From contig NZ_CAMFLA010000014.1 of assembly GCF_945957525.1 (NCBI RefSeq), forward strand, positions 62,001-126,000: a DNA stretch of 64,000 bases, written 5' to 3'. The stretch is from an uncultured Aquitalea sp. Lineage in GTDB: Bacteria > Pseudomonadota > Gammaproteobacteria > Burkholderiales > Chromobacteriaceae. Both the position numbers and the translations under genes were made by a program. The notes below the pieces were generated by a model. The model saw only the letters and a list, made by a program, of their open reading frames with translations. It searched no databases and was not told the DNA's origin. Of the stretch, positions 45,453 through 53,772 are shown piece after piece; position 1 is the stretch's first letter, and every line of letters starts with the position of its first letter.

Positions 45453-46055
45453 TCAGAAACGGCGCAGGCCGGACTCGGTAAGCAGACAGTCTAGTCGCAC
45501 ATCCCAGGGTTCGCGAGGCACGGCAGTCACCACTTGGCAATCAAACGCCACCCCCACCAGCAGAGGTTTGCCAAAGACGGCATGACGACGACGAAAAGCC
45601 AGCGTGCTGTCGTAAAAACCACCGCCCTGCCCCATGCGGTAGCCATCGCGATCCACCGCCAGCAAAGGCACGAACAACACATCCAGCCGCTCGGCGCGCA
45701 AACGCGGCCCGGCATATTCCCAGATACGGTAACGCGGGTGCAGATGCCAAAGATCGGCCGCGCCCAAACGATTGAACCAGAGGCGGCGGCCGCGCGCCGG
45801 AATCTGCGGCAGATACACTTCAGCGCCGCGCCACAGCGCCGCGTTCATCAGAGAGAAAAGATCCAGTTCGGAGCCGGCGGCAAGGTAGCCGCCAAGGCGC
45901 TTGCCGCGCTTGAGCAAGCGGGAAGCATGACGGGCGATGCGATGCGCGGCGTCGCGCCGATAGGCCGGCGACAGCGCTATGCGCGCGCGGCGTATTTGCC
46001 GGCGCAGTGCTTGCTTGTCTGCAACGAGGGAGATGGGCTCGGGATGGGAAGCCAT
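45453..46055 (-). CDS. fau: 5-formyltetrahydrofolate cyclo-ligase
   Basis: Converts 5-formyl-THF to 5,10-methenyl-THF with ATP. 200 residues. It shows DKQALRRQIRRARIALSP at the N-terminus, GYLAAGSELDLFSLM near 60 and the family signature MGQGGGFYDSTLA near 143. ATG 46055 is chosen because the frame upstream (to 46235) covers 6S RNA. In many proteobacteria this gene (ygfA) follows 6S RNA and is read from the same transcript, linking it to stress persistence. Confidence 0.93.
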   Translation of the reverse strand: MASHPEPISLVADKQALRRQIRRARIALSPAYRRDAAHRIARHASRLLKRGKRLGGYLAAGSELDLFSLMNAALWRGAEVYLPQIPARGRRLWFNRLGAADLWHLHPRYRIWEYAGPRLRAERLDVLFVPLLAVDRDGYRMGQGGGFYDSTLAFRRRHAVFGKPLLVGVAFDCQVVTAVPREPWDVRLDCLLTESGLRRF

Positions 46056-46063
46056 CGGAAGAG

Positions 46064-46246
46064 AGACCCCCGCGAGTGTCGTTCTGGCAAAATTCGCTTG
46101 TACCCTGTTTCCAGGGAGGGCCGCCTGCCAGACATTTCGGGCGCGTCCTCGAAGGGACGCGACACGCCCATGTCTAACGCTGGCAGCCAAAAGCGAACGC
46201 ATTGGTACAAAGGAATTGTGTGCCTTCACGAACACCGCAGGGGATA
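46064..46246 (-). ncRNA. ssrS: 6S RNA
   Basis: About 183 nt between zapA and the cyclo-ligase gene. On the minus strand CCCCUGCGGUGUUCGU near the 5' end pairs with ACGACACUCGCGGGG near the 3' end to form the closing stem. UGCCAG/AGACAU with AUGUCUGGCA and a terminal hairpin GGGCG...CGCCC continue the rod. This gives the long interrupted hairpin with central bubble that mimics an open promoter and binds sigma-70 RNA polymerase. The zapA-ssrS-fau neighbourhood is the standard one. Confidence 0.9.
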
Positions 46247-46275
46247 GACTGACCTGTGTGTCCGCCAGCGAAAAC

Positions 46276-46587
46276 TCAGAACAGAGCTTGCTGGCTTTCG
46301 CGAAGCGCGGTGTCCGCCGCCTCGCTCATGTTGCGTATTTTACGCTGGAACGCCGCCATTTCCAAGCCTTCGCCCACTTTGGTGCGCAAAAGATCGTGCG
46401 CGATGTTCAGCGCGGCCATGATGGCGATCTTGTCGGCGTCCATCACTTTGGCGTGCTGCTGGATCATTTCGATCTTGCCTTCCAGCAGACGCACCGCCTC
46501 TTGCAGGGTTTCGCGTTCGTCAGGCGGCGTGGCGATGGTGAAGTGACGACCAAGAAGTTCGATGTCTACCTGTACCGGCTCGCTCAT
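46276..46587 (-). CDS. zapA: Cell division protein ZapA
   Basis: A 103-residue FtsZ-ring-associated protein. QVDIELLGRHFTIATPPDER is the N-terminal sheet, followed by a coiled helix (LLEGKIEMIQQHAKVMDADK, IAIMAALNIAHDLL). Its start overlaps the zapB-like gene by four bases (ATGA). 6S RNA lies immediately downstream. Confidence 0.95.
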   Translation of the reverse strand: MSEPVQVDIELLGRHFTIATPPDERETLQEAVRLLEGKIEMIQQHAKVMDADKIAIMAALNIAHDLLRTKVGEGLEMAAFQRKIRNMSEAADTALRESQQALF

Positions 46588-46811
46588 TGCGCACTCCCTT
46601 CGCCATCGCCAGGCTCTTCAGCCTTGGGCAGGCGTTCCACCAGCGCAGCCACGCGGCTGCGGGTTTCGTTCACGCGAAAGTTCAGCTCGGCGTTTTCCTT
46701 CAGCGCTTCGGCCAGCGCCTGGGCAAAACGGCCGTTCTGGGTTTCCAGTTCCTTGATGCGGGCGATGAGCGCCTGCACGCGGGATTCGAGGTATTCCAGT
46801 TCCTTGTCCAT
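46584..46811 (-). CDS. zapB: ZapB-like coiled-coil protein
   Basis: A 75-residue protein, almost wholly coiled coil (MDKELEYLESRVQALIARIK, ELETQNGRFAQALAEALKEN), of the small family found upstream of zapA in betaproteobacteria. By analogy it cross-links ZapA and FtsZ. It overlaps zapA by four bases. The name rests on position and predicted structure more than on sequence identity. Confidence 0.8.
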   Translation of the reverse strand: MDKELEYLESRVQALIARIKELETQNGRFAQALAEALKENAELNFRVNETRSRVAALVERLPKAEEPGDGEGSAQ

Positions 46812-46832
46812 GGCGGCGAGGATAACGGTCGG

Positions 46833-47708
46833 CTAATCCAGCGTCAAACCCAGTTGGCGTCTGGCCGTGTCCAGCGTGCGACAGACTGTGGCCGCGCCAT
46901 CCACCAGCCGCGGGCCGGGAATGCTGACGACATCGGCATCCAGCGCGTAACGCGCGCCTTTGGCCACGGCGGGAATGACGTTCCAGCGGTCCCACATGGC
47001 CAGCATGTCGCGATGTGACACCAGCATCACTTGTGGCTGCGCCGCGACAACCGCCTCCATGCTCACTTGCGGCGCGGGCAGCGGCAAAGCGGCAAAGACG
47101 TTGCGGCCGCCGCACAGGGTGATCATTGGTCCCATGAAGCTTTTGTCGCTCACCGTAAAGATGGGCGCGCTGCTGACCTGATAAAACACCGACACCGGCG
47201 GGCGGGCGGCATAGCGCTGACGCAGCCCGGCCAGCCGGCCCAGATAGGCGTCGGCCGCGCTCTTCGCCCGGGACGAGCCGGCCAGTTCGCCCAGCTGACG
47301 CATTTCACTGGCCACATCCTCCAACCTGAGCGGATGACTGATGTAGACCGCCACTCCCATATCGCGCAGGCGCGCCAGTTCGCGCGGGTTGCCGCCGTCC
47401 TGCCAGGCCACCACCAGATCGGGCTTGAGCCTGAGAATGGCTTCGAGACTGACGCCACTGTAGCCCCCCACGCGGGGCAGCGATTTCGCCGCTGGCGGGG
47501 TGTTGCTGTAGTCCACCGTGCCCACCAATTGCTTGCCCGCGCCGACTGCATAGAGCATTTCGGTAGTATGCGGGGCAAGAGAGACGATGCGTCGCGCCGG
47601 CTGCGCCAGTGCGACGGTCTGGCCGGCGGCATCCTTGACGGAGACGGCTGCCCGCGCCGGGCCGGCAAACCCGGTCAGCAGGCAAAGCATCAGAAAACAA
47701 CGGGTCAT
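46833..47708 (-). CDS. btuF: Cobalamin-binding periplasmic protein BtuF-like
   Basis: A 291-residue periplasmic binding protein of helical-backbone type. Signal peptide residues 1-20 (MTRCFLMLCLLTGFAGPARA). ARRIVSLAPHTTEMLYAVGA near residue 38, LRLKPDLVVAW near 93 and CGGRNVFAALPLPAPQVSME near 200 are BtuF features. It delivers B12 to BtuCD, but no btuC or btuD is in the window. ATG 47708 overlaps the cobU stop by four bases (ATGA), so it is the last gene of a btuB-cobU-btuF operon under the riboswitch. Confidence 0.88.
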   Translation of the reverse strand: MTRCFLMLCLLTGFAGPARAAVSVKDAAGQTVALAQPARRIVSLAPHTTEMLYAVGAGKQLVGTVDYSNTPPAAKSLPRVGGYSGVSLEAILRLKPDLVVAWQDGGNPRELARLRDMGVAVYISHPLRLEDVASEMRQLGELAGSSRAKSAADAYLGRLAGLRQRYAARPPVSVFYQVSSAPIFTVSDKSFMGPMITLCGGRNVFAALPLPAPQVSMEAVVAAQPQVMLVSHRDMLAMWDRWNVIPAVAKGARYALDADVVSIPGPRLVDGAATVCRTLDTARRQLGLTLD

Positions 47709-48238
47709 GAGTGTGCAGTCTGTTTCAGCGCCAGCGGCAAGCCGCAGGCCATCAGGGTGACGTGATCGCATTGGGCGGCCAGGTCCTGATTGAGTTTGCC
47801 GAGCAAATCGCCATAGCGGCGCGCCATGGCGCTGACCGGCATGGCGCCCCAGCCGATTTCATTGGTGACGATCAAGAGCTGCCCTTGCAGGCTGGCGACG
47901 GCTTCCAGCAGCAGGGCGCGCTCTTCGGCAAACCCTGCCGCGTCCAGTTCGTCTTTATCGTCGAAAAAGCGGATCAGCCACATGCCGAGACAATCCACCA
48001 GCAGCAGGCCATCCTCTTGGTCGTGGCGCAAGAGCTCGGCGGCCAGAGCTCGCTCTGCCTCAACCCAGCGCCAGTGCGCCGGGCGGTGGCGGCGATGCTC
48101 GCGCACGCGTTCGGCAAACTCTTCATCGCGTACTTCCGCCGTGGCCACATAGCACACCGGGCCGTCGTGACGGGCGGCCAACTGTTCGGCGTAACGGCTC
48201 TTGCCGGAGCGGGAACCGCCGGTGATGAGATGCAACAT
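47705..48238 (-). CDS. cobU: Adenosylcobinamide kinase / adenosylcobinamide-phosphate guanylyltransferase
   Basis: A 177-residue bifunctional enzyme (CobU/CobP). P-loop ITGGSRSGKSRYAEQLA at residues 4-20, then VCYVATAEVRDEEFAERVRE and LLVDCLGMWLIRFF. It phosphorylates adenosylcobinamide and transfers GMP to it for nucleotide-loop assembly. ATG 48238 has GGGAGC upstream. It contains two CTTCGGCMAACC copies (47924, 48110), both encoding FAE with TTT. Confidence 0.95.
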   Translation of the reverse strand: MLHLITGGSRSGKSRYAEQLAARHDGPVCYVATAEVRDEEFAERVREHRRHRPAHWRWVEAERALAAELLRHDQEDGLLLVDCLGMWLIRFFDDKDELDAAGFAEERALLLEAVASLQGQLLIVTNEIGWGAMPVSAMARRYGDLLGKLNQDLAAQCDHVTLMACGLPLALKQTAHS

Positions 48239-48311
48239 GTCCGCTCCCGGGATGGAAATCAACAAACTGGCTGAACGCCGCCGCGCGAGGCGGCGTTCAG
48301 CGCGCGGACGA

Positions 48312-50180
48312 TCAGTCGCCCTGGTAGTTCACGCCGATGAAACCGCCCAGCCCTTGGGTATTGTAGCCGTAGGCGGTGGTGTACTGACGCTCGAACAGAT
48401 TGGTGATGCGCGCATTGGCGCTCCAGTTCTTGTCGATGCGGTAGTTGGCGTAGAGGTTGGTGAGGCTGTAGCCGCCCAGCCAGATATCCTGACCGATGCT
48501 GTAGTTCACATCGCGGCGCTTGGCGCTGGCCGACCACTCGATGCCGGTGGTGAGCTTGCCCCAGTCATAGCTGGCGGCCAGTTGGCCGAAGGCGCGCGCG
48601 CGGCGCTGCAGTTGCTTGTGATTGGTATCGTCCAGCGGGTCCTGGTAGGTGGCGGAGCCGGACAGATCCCAATTGCCCCAGCTGCTGGATGCGGCCAGCG
48701 TCACACCGGTAATGGTGGCCTGGTTCACATTCATCATGGTGCCGTGGTAGGTAACAGGATCGCTCACATAGGTGATGAGATTGTCGACGCTGTTGTGGAA
48801 AGCCGTCACCGAGGCCTTGGTGGCGCCGGCATGATAGCTCAAGGCCACTTCGCTGTTGCGCGAGGTTTCCGGCTTCAGGTTGGGATTGCCCGAGTAATAA
48901 CCGTCATCCGGATAATAGAGATCGTTGAACGTAGGCGCCTTGTAGGCTGTGCCGAAGCTGGCGCGCGCGGTCAGGGTATCGGTCAGGCGATAGCCGTAGC
49001 CGACGAGGCCGGTGGTCTTGCCGCCGAATTGCTCGTCCTGATCGTGGCGCAGGTTAGCTTGCAGCAGGTTTGCGCCGAATTCACCGGTATAGCCGGCAAA
49101 GAAAGCGGTATTGTGGCGCTCGGTTGTGGTCAGCGTACTTTGGGTATCCACGCGCTGCTGGGTGTAGTCCGCGCCCAACAGGAAGCTGCCGATGGCGGTT
49201 TTCACGTCGTTTTGCCACAGCCAGTCGTTCTGGCTGGTTTCAAACAGACTGTTGCGCTTGACCATGTTGCCGCCGGTCCAGGTTTCCTGGCGGTCCGCGC
49301 TGCGGCTGTAGCGCAGGGTGCTGGTCCAGTCGCTGGTGAAGGCGTTTTTGGATTCCAGCGCCAAACCGGTCTGGCGGGTGCGCTGCAAGTCTTCGCCCAG
49401 TACGGTGGACGAAGCGTCGTAGCCCACGCGGCCAAACGACTGGAAGGCGCGGAAGCTCAGGTCGTGCCCGGCGGCCAGCGTCTGGGTGAGATTGGCGGTA
49501 TAGGCCAGATTGCGGTTGCCGTCGCGGTCCGGGTTGTAGCTGTAGGTATTGTTTTTATTGGTGGCCGAGATGCCGTCGGTGGTCTGCTGGCTGAGTTGCA
49601 GGCTAAAGGCGGTGTTGTCCACCTTGCCGTCCACGCCGCCGCCCACTTTCACCATGCCGTGATCGCCCGCCCCGATATTGAAATTGACGCGCGGCTTGCC
49701 GCCGCCCTGGCGGGTGAAGATCTGGATAACGCCGCCGATGGCGTCCGCGCCGTACAGGCTGGAACCATTGCCGCGCAGGATTTCAACGCGGTCCACCATG
49801 GCCAGCGGGATGTTTTCCAGCGCGGTGGTGCCAGCGGTGGCCGACACGATGCGCACGCCATCAATCAGCACCACGGTGTGCTTGGACTCGGCACCGCGAA
49901 TGAAAACGGACGACTGGCTGCCCACGCCGCCATTGCTCACCACTTCCAGCCCCGGTTGACGGGCCAGCAGTTGCGGCAAGGTGGAAACGCTGCTGCTGTC
50001 GATGTCCTCACGCGTGATCACGCTGACATCGGACAGGGTCTTGCTGACCGCTTGCGGCTGACGGGTGGCGGTTACCACCACCTCTTCTGCCTGGAATTGC
50101 GGCGTAGCGGACTGAGCAGCGGCCGCGCCGGCAGCGCAGGCCAGCGACACCAGCATGGCGGTTTGTTTGATTTTGAACAT
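48312..50180 (-). CDS. btuB: TonB-dependent vitamin B12 receptor BtuB
   Basis: A 622-residue outer-membrane receptor. Signal peptide ends AAGAAAA; TonB box-like EEVVVTATR at mature start; plug domain with STLPQLLARQPGLEVVSNGG and RGAESKHTVVLIDGVRI; 22-strand barrel; final residues FIGVNYQGD. ATG 50180 has GGGAGTG upstream. A cobalamin riboswitch precedes it, which supports the B12 assignment over other siderophore receptors. A CTTCGGCMAACC copy is at 48581-48590. Confidence 0.93.
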   Translation of the reverse strand: MFKIKQTAMLVSLACAAGAAAAQSATPQFQAEEVVVTATRQPQAVSKTLSDVSVITREDIDSSSVSTLPQLLARQPGLEVVSNGGVGSQSSVFIRGAESKHTVVLIDGVRIVSATAGTTALENIPLAMVDRVEILRGNGSSLYGADAIGGVIQIFTRQGGGKPRVNFNIGAGDHGMVKVGGGVDGKVDNTAFSLQLSQQTTDGISATNKNNTYSYNPDRDGNRNLAYTANLTQTLAAGHDLSFRAFQSFGRVGYDASSTVLGEDLQRTRQTGLALESKNAFTSDWTSTLRYSRSADRQETWTGGNMVKRNSLFETSQNDWLWQNDVKTAIGSFLLGADYTQQRVDTQSTLTTTERHNTAFFAGYTGEFGANLLQANLRHDQDEQFGGKTTGLVGYGYRLTDTLTARASFGTAYKAPTFNDLYYPDDGYYSGNPNLKPETSRNSEVALSYHAGATKASVTAFHNSVDNLITYVSDPVTYHGTMMNVNQATITGVTLAASSSWGNWDLSGSATYQDPLDDTNHKQLQRRARAFGQLAASYDWGKLTTGIEWSASAKRRDVNYSIGQDIWLGGYSLTNLYANYRIDKNWSANARITNLFERQYTTAYGYNTQGLGGFIGVNYQGD

Positions 50181-50408
50181 GCGAAACACACTCCCTGAAT
50201 GAAAATGATCCGGCGGACGTTGAGTCCACCGTTCAGGAGAGCGAAGAGGAACGGCTTGCGCCACGAAATTCTCAAGGACAACTTGGCCTTGTCAGGCCGG
50301 CAGGTGTCTGTCGGATCGCCTCCCCGCGATACTCCAGCGACGGCCTGCTTTCCAGGCAGGCCCGGGAACCGGCGCAAGTGTGCCGCGCGCCTGCGCGGCC
50401 CTGGCTTT

Positions 50409-50598
50409 GGTTCCATTTGCAGGCCGGTCTCCGGGCTGGGTCTTGCGGGATCGCGCCTTCCCGTTCTTGCGGAACAGTGGCGTGTTGCGACACCTGGGCC
50501 TTGCGGCCAGACCTTACCGTTGCGGGGGCAGCGCCGGCTTTTCACCGGCTTCCCGTTTCATTCCTCGCCTCATGACAACTCATGAAGCGTGGAACACC
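50409..50598 (-). ncRNA. Cobalamin (AdoCbl) riboswitch
   Basis: About 190 nt on the minus strand. Conserved elements in order: P1 start GGUGUUCCA, ACGGGAAGCCGGUG, the B12 box-like GCCCCCGCAACGGUAA, CGCCACUGUUCCGC, GGGAAGGCG, AGCCCGGAGACCGGCC, and UGGAACC closing P1. It controls btuB-cobU-btuF by binding adenosylcobalamin. A 228-nt leader remains between it and the btuB start, enough for an expression platform. Confidence 0.95.
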
Positions 50599-50609
50599 TG
50601 CAGCCGGCG

Positions 50610-50615
50610 ATTATA
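50610..50615 (-). promoter_or_regulatory. -10 element of the btuB riboswitch transcript
   Basis: A perfect TATAAT on the minus strand, 11 bases before the P1 start of the riboswitch. Confidence 0.6.
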
Positions 50616-50795
50616 ACGCATGCGACCGCCGCGCCGCAGAGAAAACCCGCGCCGCGCCAGCACAGTCTTGCAATGCAACGCCGGGCTGTGACTTTGCCGT
50701 CGGCGCAAAATGCACCTGCTCCCGGATTCCGGCTTGCCCCCTCCCCGGCCTTGGCATAGAGTCGCAACCTGACCTCAATCCTTGCCCGCACCCTC

Positions 50796-51836
50796 ATGAC
50801 CGCCACCACCGCACTGCCCCGCCCCGACCTTGCCGCTTACAACGCCGCCCGCGCCCGCCAATCCGTTCTCACCAAGCCCGCCGGCAGCCTGGGCGTGCTG
50901 GAGGACGTGGCCTGCCGTTTTGCCGCCTGGCAAGGCAAAACCTGCCCGGACGCCATCAAGCCGGCCATTACCGTGTTTGCCGGCGACCATGGCGTCACGG
51001 AGGAAGGCGTGTCCGCCTACCCCTCGGTAGTTACCGGCGAAATGGTGAAGAATTTCGTCGCCGGCGGCGCGGCCATCTGCGTGCTGGCGCGCGCGCTGGA
51101 GGCGCGGCTGGAAGTGGTGGACGCCGGCGTGATGAGCCCGCTGGACGGCCTCCCCATCGTGCACGCCCGCGTGCGCGCCGCTTCGGCCAACCTTGCCGTC
51201 GGCCCTGCCATGAGCCTGAGCGAAGCGCAAGCGGCGCTGGACGTGGGCCGCGACGCAGCCCGTCGCGCGGTAACAGCCGGCGCCAATTTACTGATCGCCG
51301 GCGACATGGGCATTGGCAACACCACGCCGTCCGCCGCGCTGATCTGCCATTTGGCCGGCCAGGACGCCGATGCCATCGTCGGCCGCGGCACCGGCATCGA
51401 CGACGCCACGCTGATCAACAAACGCCGGGTGGTGAAGCAAGCGCTGGCGCGACTGGCCGGCCAGCAACAGGACGGTCTCACTGTCTTGGCCGAGCTGGGC
51501 GGGCTGGAAATCGCCGCCATGGCCGGTTTTTATCTGGAAGGCGCGCAACTGGGCGTGCCCTCGCTGGTGGACGGGTTCATTGCCAGCGCCGCCGCGCTGG
51601 CCGCCCGCGCCATCGAGCCGACCGTGGCCGACTGGCTGCTGGCCAGCCACCGCTCGGAAGAAACCGGCCATGCGCTGGCGCTGCAAGCGCTGGGGCTGAC
51701 GCCGCTGGTGGCGCTGGGCATGCGTCTGGGCGAAGGCTCGGGCGCGGCCGCCAGCGTGCCGCTGCTGCAACTGGCCATCCGCCTGCACAACGAGATGGCG
51801 ACGTTTGCCGAAGCCGGCGTCACGGAAAAAGCCTGA
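50796..51836 (+). CDS. cobT: Nicotinate-nucleotide-dimethylbenzimidazole phosphoribosyltransferase
   Basis: A 346-residue enzyme that activates the lower ligand DMB to alpha-ribazole phosphate. LTKPAGSLGVLEDVACRFAA near residue 27, VFAGDHGVTEEGVSAYPS near 61, GDMGIGNTTPSAAL near 168 and the catalytic Glu in LRLGEGSGAA (here MRLGEGSGAA) near 311 are all present. First of cobT-cobC-cobS, each overlapping the next. Divergent from the btuB operon. CTTCGGCMAACC copies at 51182 and 51803. Confidence 0.96.
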   Translation: MTATTALPRPDLAAYNAARARQSVLTKPAGSLGVLEDVACRFAAWQGKTCPDAIKPAITVFAGDHGVTEEGVSAYPSVVTGEMVKNFVAGGAAICVLARALEARLEVVDAGVMSPLDGLPIVHARVRAASANLAVGPAMSLSEAQAALDVGRDAARRAVTAGANLLIAGDMGIGNTTPSAALICHLAGQDADAIVGRGTGIDDATLINKRRVVKQALARLAGQQQDGLTVLAELGGLEIAAMAGFYLEGAQLGVPSLVDGFIASAAALAARAIEPTVADWLLASHRSEETGHALALQALGLTPLVALGMRLGEGSGAAASVPLLQLAIRLHNEMATFAEAGVTEKA

Positions 51837-52438
51837 TGAACCCCTACACGCTGACCCTGCTGCGCCACGGTGAGATCGACCACGAAGGCCGGCTGATCGG
51901 CCGTACCGACCTGCCGCTCAACGACCTTGGCTGCGAGCAGATGGCGCGCAGCTGGCACAAGCTCAACCAGCTGGCCCCGGTCACCTGCATGGCCAGCTCC
52001 ACCTTGCAGCGCTGCCGCGAGTTCGCCGTGCACCAGGCGCTGCACGGCTCGCTGCCGCTGAAAGTGGATGCGCGCTTCGCCGAATTCGATTTTGGCGACT
52101 GGGACGGCATGTCGCGCGAGACGCTCTCCGGCCAGCATCCCGAATGGGGCCGCAAAGTGGCGGAAAACGGACTGGTGCCGCCGGGCGGCGAAAGCTATGA
52201 GGCTTTCCGCACCCGGGTGCTCACCGCCTTCAGCGAATGGATGCAGGGCGCGCGCGGCAGCCACCGCGTGCTGGTGAGTCATGGCGGCGTCATCACCGTG
52301 CTGCTAGCCGAACTCCTGGGCGCGGATTTCGCCATCGCCAAGCTGATGACCGTGCAACGCGGCGGCTTCGCGCAGCTGTCGATACTGGAAGGCCACCCGG
52401 CCTATCTGATGCATCTGGAAGGGCCGGGTGAAGCATGA
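51836..52438 (+). CDS. cobC: Alpha-ribazole phosphatase (histidine phosphatase family)
   Basis: A 200-residue phosphohistidine phosphatase: LLRHGEIDHEGRLIGRTDLP near residue 8 (RHG), and the second histidine in VLVSHGGVI near 145. It removes the phosphate of alpha-ribazole 5'-phosphate (or cobalamin 5'-phosphate). The ATG shares its A with the cobT stop; the stop overlaps cobS by four bases. The position within cobT-cobS favours CobC over a general phosphoglycerate mutase. Confidence 0.9.
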   Translation: MNPYTLTLLRHGEIDHEGRLIGRTDLPLNDLGCEQMARSWHKLNQLAPVTCMASSTLQRCREFAVHQALHGSLPLKVDARFAEFDFGDWDGMSRETLSGQHPEWGRKVAENGLVPPGGESYEAFRTRVLTAFSEWMQGARGSHRVLVSHGGVITVLLAELLGADFAIAKLMTVQRGGFAQLSILEGHPAYLMHLEGPGEA

Positions 52439-53181
52439 ACGAGGCTCCCGCTTCGCCGCGCTGGTGGCAATCGCTGATTTTGGCCGTGCAATTCCTCACC
52501 CGCCTGCCCACGCCGCAGCTCAAGGTGTTCCGTGCGGAGTGGCTGGCCCACAGCGCGCGCTGGTTCGCGCTGGTGGGCTTGCTGCTGGGCGCGCTGCTGT
52601 GGGGTGCGGTGTGGCTGGGTCTGCGCCACGACCCCTGGCTGGCGGCGCTGGCCGGCCTGTTGCTATGGGTGGGCGTGACCGGCGGTCTGCATCTGGACGG
52701 GCTAGCGGATCTGTCCGATGCGCTGGGCGCGGCCCATCGCTCGCGCGAGCGTTTTCTGGCCGTGCTGAAAGACCCGCATGTGGGCAGTTTCGGCGTCATC
52801 GCGCTGGCAACGGCGCTGATCAGCAAAACACTGTTGCTGATGCTGAACGCCAGCGGGCCACATCTTGCCGGTCTGTTGTTGATTCCCGCCTGGGCGCGGC
52901 TGTTTGCCGTCAGCTGGTCGGCCACCCTGCCCTCGCTGGCGCCCGGCAGCGGCGAGCGGTTTGCCTGGCAACCGCAATGGTTTGCTCAGGCCGTATCGGC
53001 CATGGCGCTGGCCGGCTTGTCCGCCTGGCTCGCGCCGGCGCTGCTGCTGGCGCCGCTGGCCGGGCTGTTCTGGTGGGGCTGGCTCAAGCGCAAGCTGGGC
53101 GGCATGACCGGCGACTGTCTCGGCGCAGGCATCGAAGTGTGTGAAATCCTGTTGCTGGCGCTGTTGCTGCTGCCGGTATGA
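52435..53181 (+). CDS. cobS: Adenosylcobinamide-GDP ribazoletransferase (cobalamin synthase)
   Basis: A 248-residue membrane protein that joins adenosylcobinamide-GDP and alpha-ribazole. FLTRLPTPQLKVF near residue 20, GGLHLDGLADLSDALGAAH near 83, the phosphate-binding KDPHVGSFGVIAL near 118 and GMTGDCLGAGIEVCEILLL near the C-terminus are the family signatures. About six membrane helices. Last gene of cobTCS. Confidence 0.95.
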   Translation: MNEAPASPRWWQSLILAVQFLTRLPTPQLKVFRAEWLAHSARWFALVGLLLGALLWGAVWLGLRHDPWLAALAGLLLWVGVTGGLHLDGLADLSDALGAAHRSRERFLAVLKDPHVGSFGVIALATALISKTLLLMLNASGPHLAGLLLIPAWARLFAVSWSATLPSLAPGSGERFAWQPQWFAQAVSAMALAGLSAWLAPALLLAPLAGLFWWGWLKRKLGGMTGDCLGAGIEVCEILLLALLLLPV

Positions 53182-53295
53182 ATTCTCCCGGCTTCGGCCA
53201 ACCTTCCTTCGCTTGTCAAAACCCTGACACGTGATCGTCACGTTGCGGTGATGCCAGCGCACGATACTGCGCTCATGCCACAGCGGGAGAAGGTG

Positions 53296-53772
53296 ATGAC
53301 GCGTCACGATGCGCACATTGAAATCAGCCATGATCCGGCGCGGCTGGATCGCGCCATGATCCTGAACTTTTTGCGCGGCACGCACTGGGCCGGCGACCTG
53401 ACGGCGGAGAAACTGGACACCGCCCTCCGCCACTCGCTGGCGATCGGCGCCTACATCGACGGTCAGCAAGCCGGTTTCGCCCGCGTCATTACCGATTACG
53501 CCAGCTTCGCTTATCTCTCCGATGTGTTCGTGCTGCCGGCCTGGCGCGGTTGCGGCATTGGCCAGCGCTTGGTGCAAACCGCGATCGATCACCCTGAGCT
53601 GCAGCAGTTGCGGCGCTTTCTGCTGGTATCGCGTGACGCGCGGCCGTTTTACCGTCAGCTGGGCTTTGTCCCGCTCTCGCGCGGCGAACAGTATCTGGAA
53701 TTGAAAACGCGGACGTCGCATGACCGTCCGCGCAAGCTGCGCGCCGTCTGGCCCTTTTTCAAGGCTGCGTGA
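53296..53772 (+). CDS. GNAT-family N-acetyltransferase
   Basis: A 158-residue acetyltransferase: FVLPAWRGCGIGQRLVQTAI near residue 77 is the acetyl-CoA loop and ARPFYRQLGFVPL near 120 the usual C-terminal strand. ATG 53296 has GGAGAAGG just upstream; the frame from 53248 has no site. Its 3' end overlaps the convergent DUF3298-like gene by 14 bases. Substrate unknown. Confidence 0.85.
   Translation: MTRHDAHIEISHDPARLDRAMILNFLRGTHWAGDLTAEKLDTALRHSLAIGAYIDGQQAGFARVITDYASFAYLSDVFVLPAWRGCGIGQRLVQTAIDHPELQQLRRFLLVSRDARPFYRQLGFVPLSRGEQYLELKTRTSHDRPRKLRAVWPFFKAA

Noticed and set aside
46056-46235. N-terminal extension of the 5-FTHF cyclo-ligase
   Set aside because: The stretch encodes 6S RNA; the enzyme family begins at MASHPEP near 46055.
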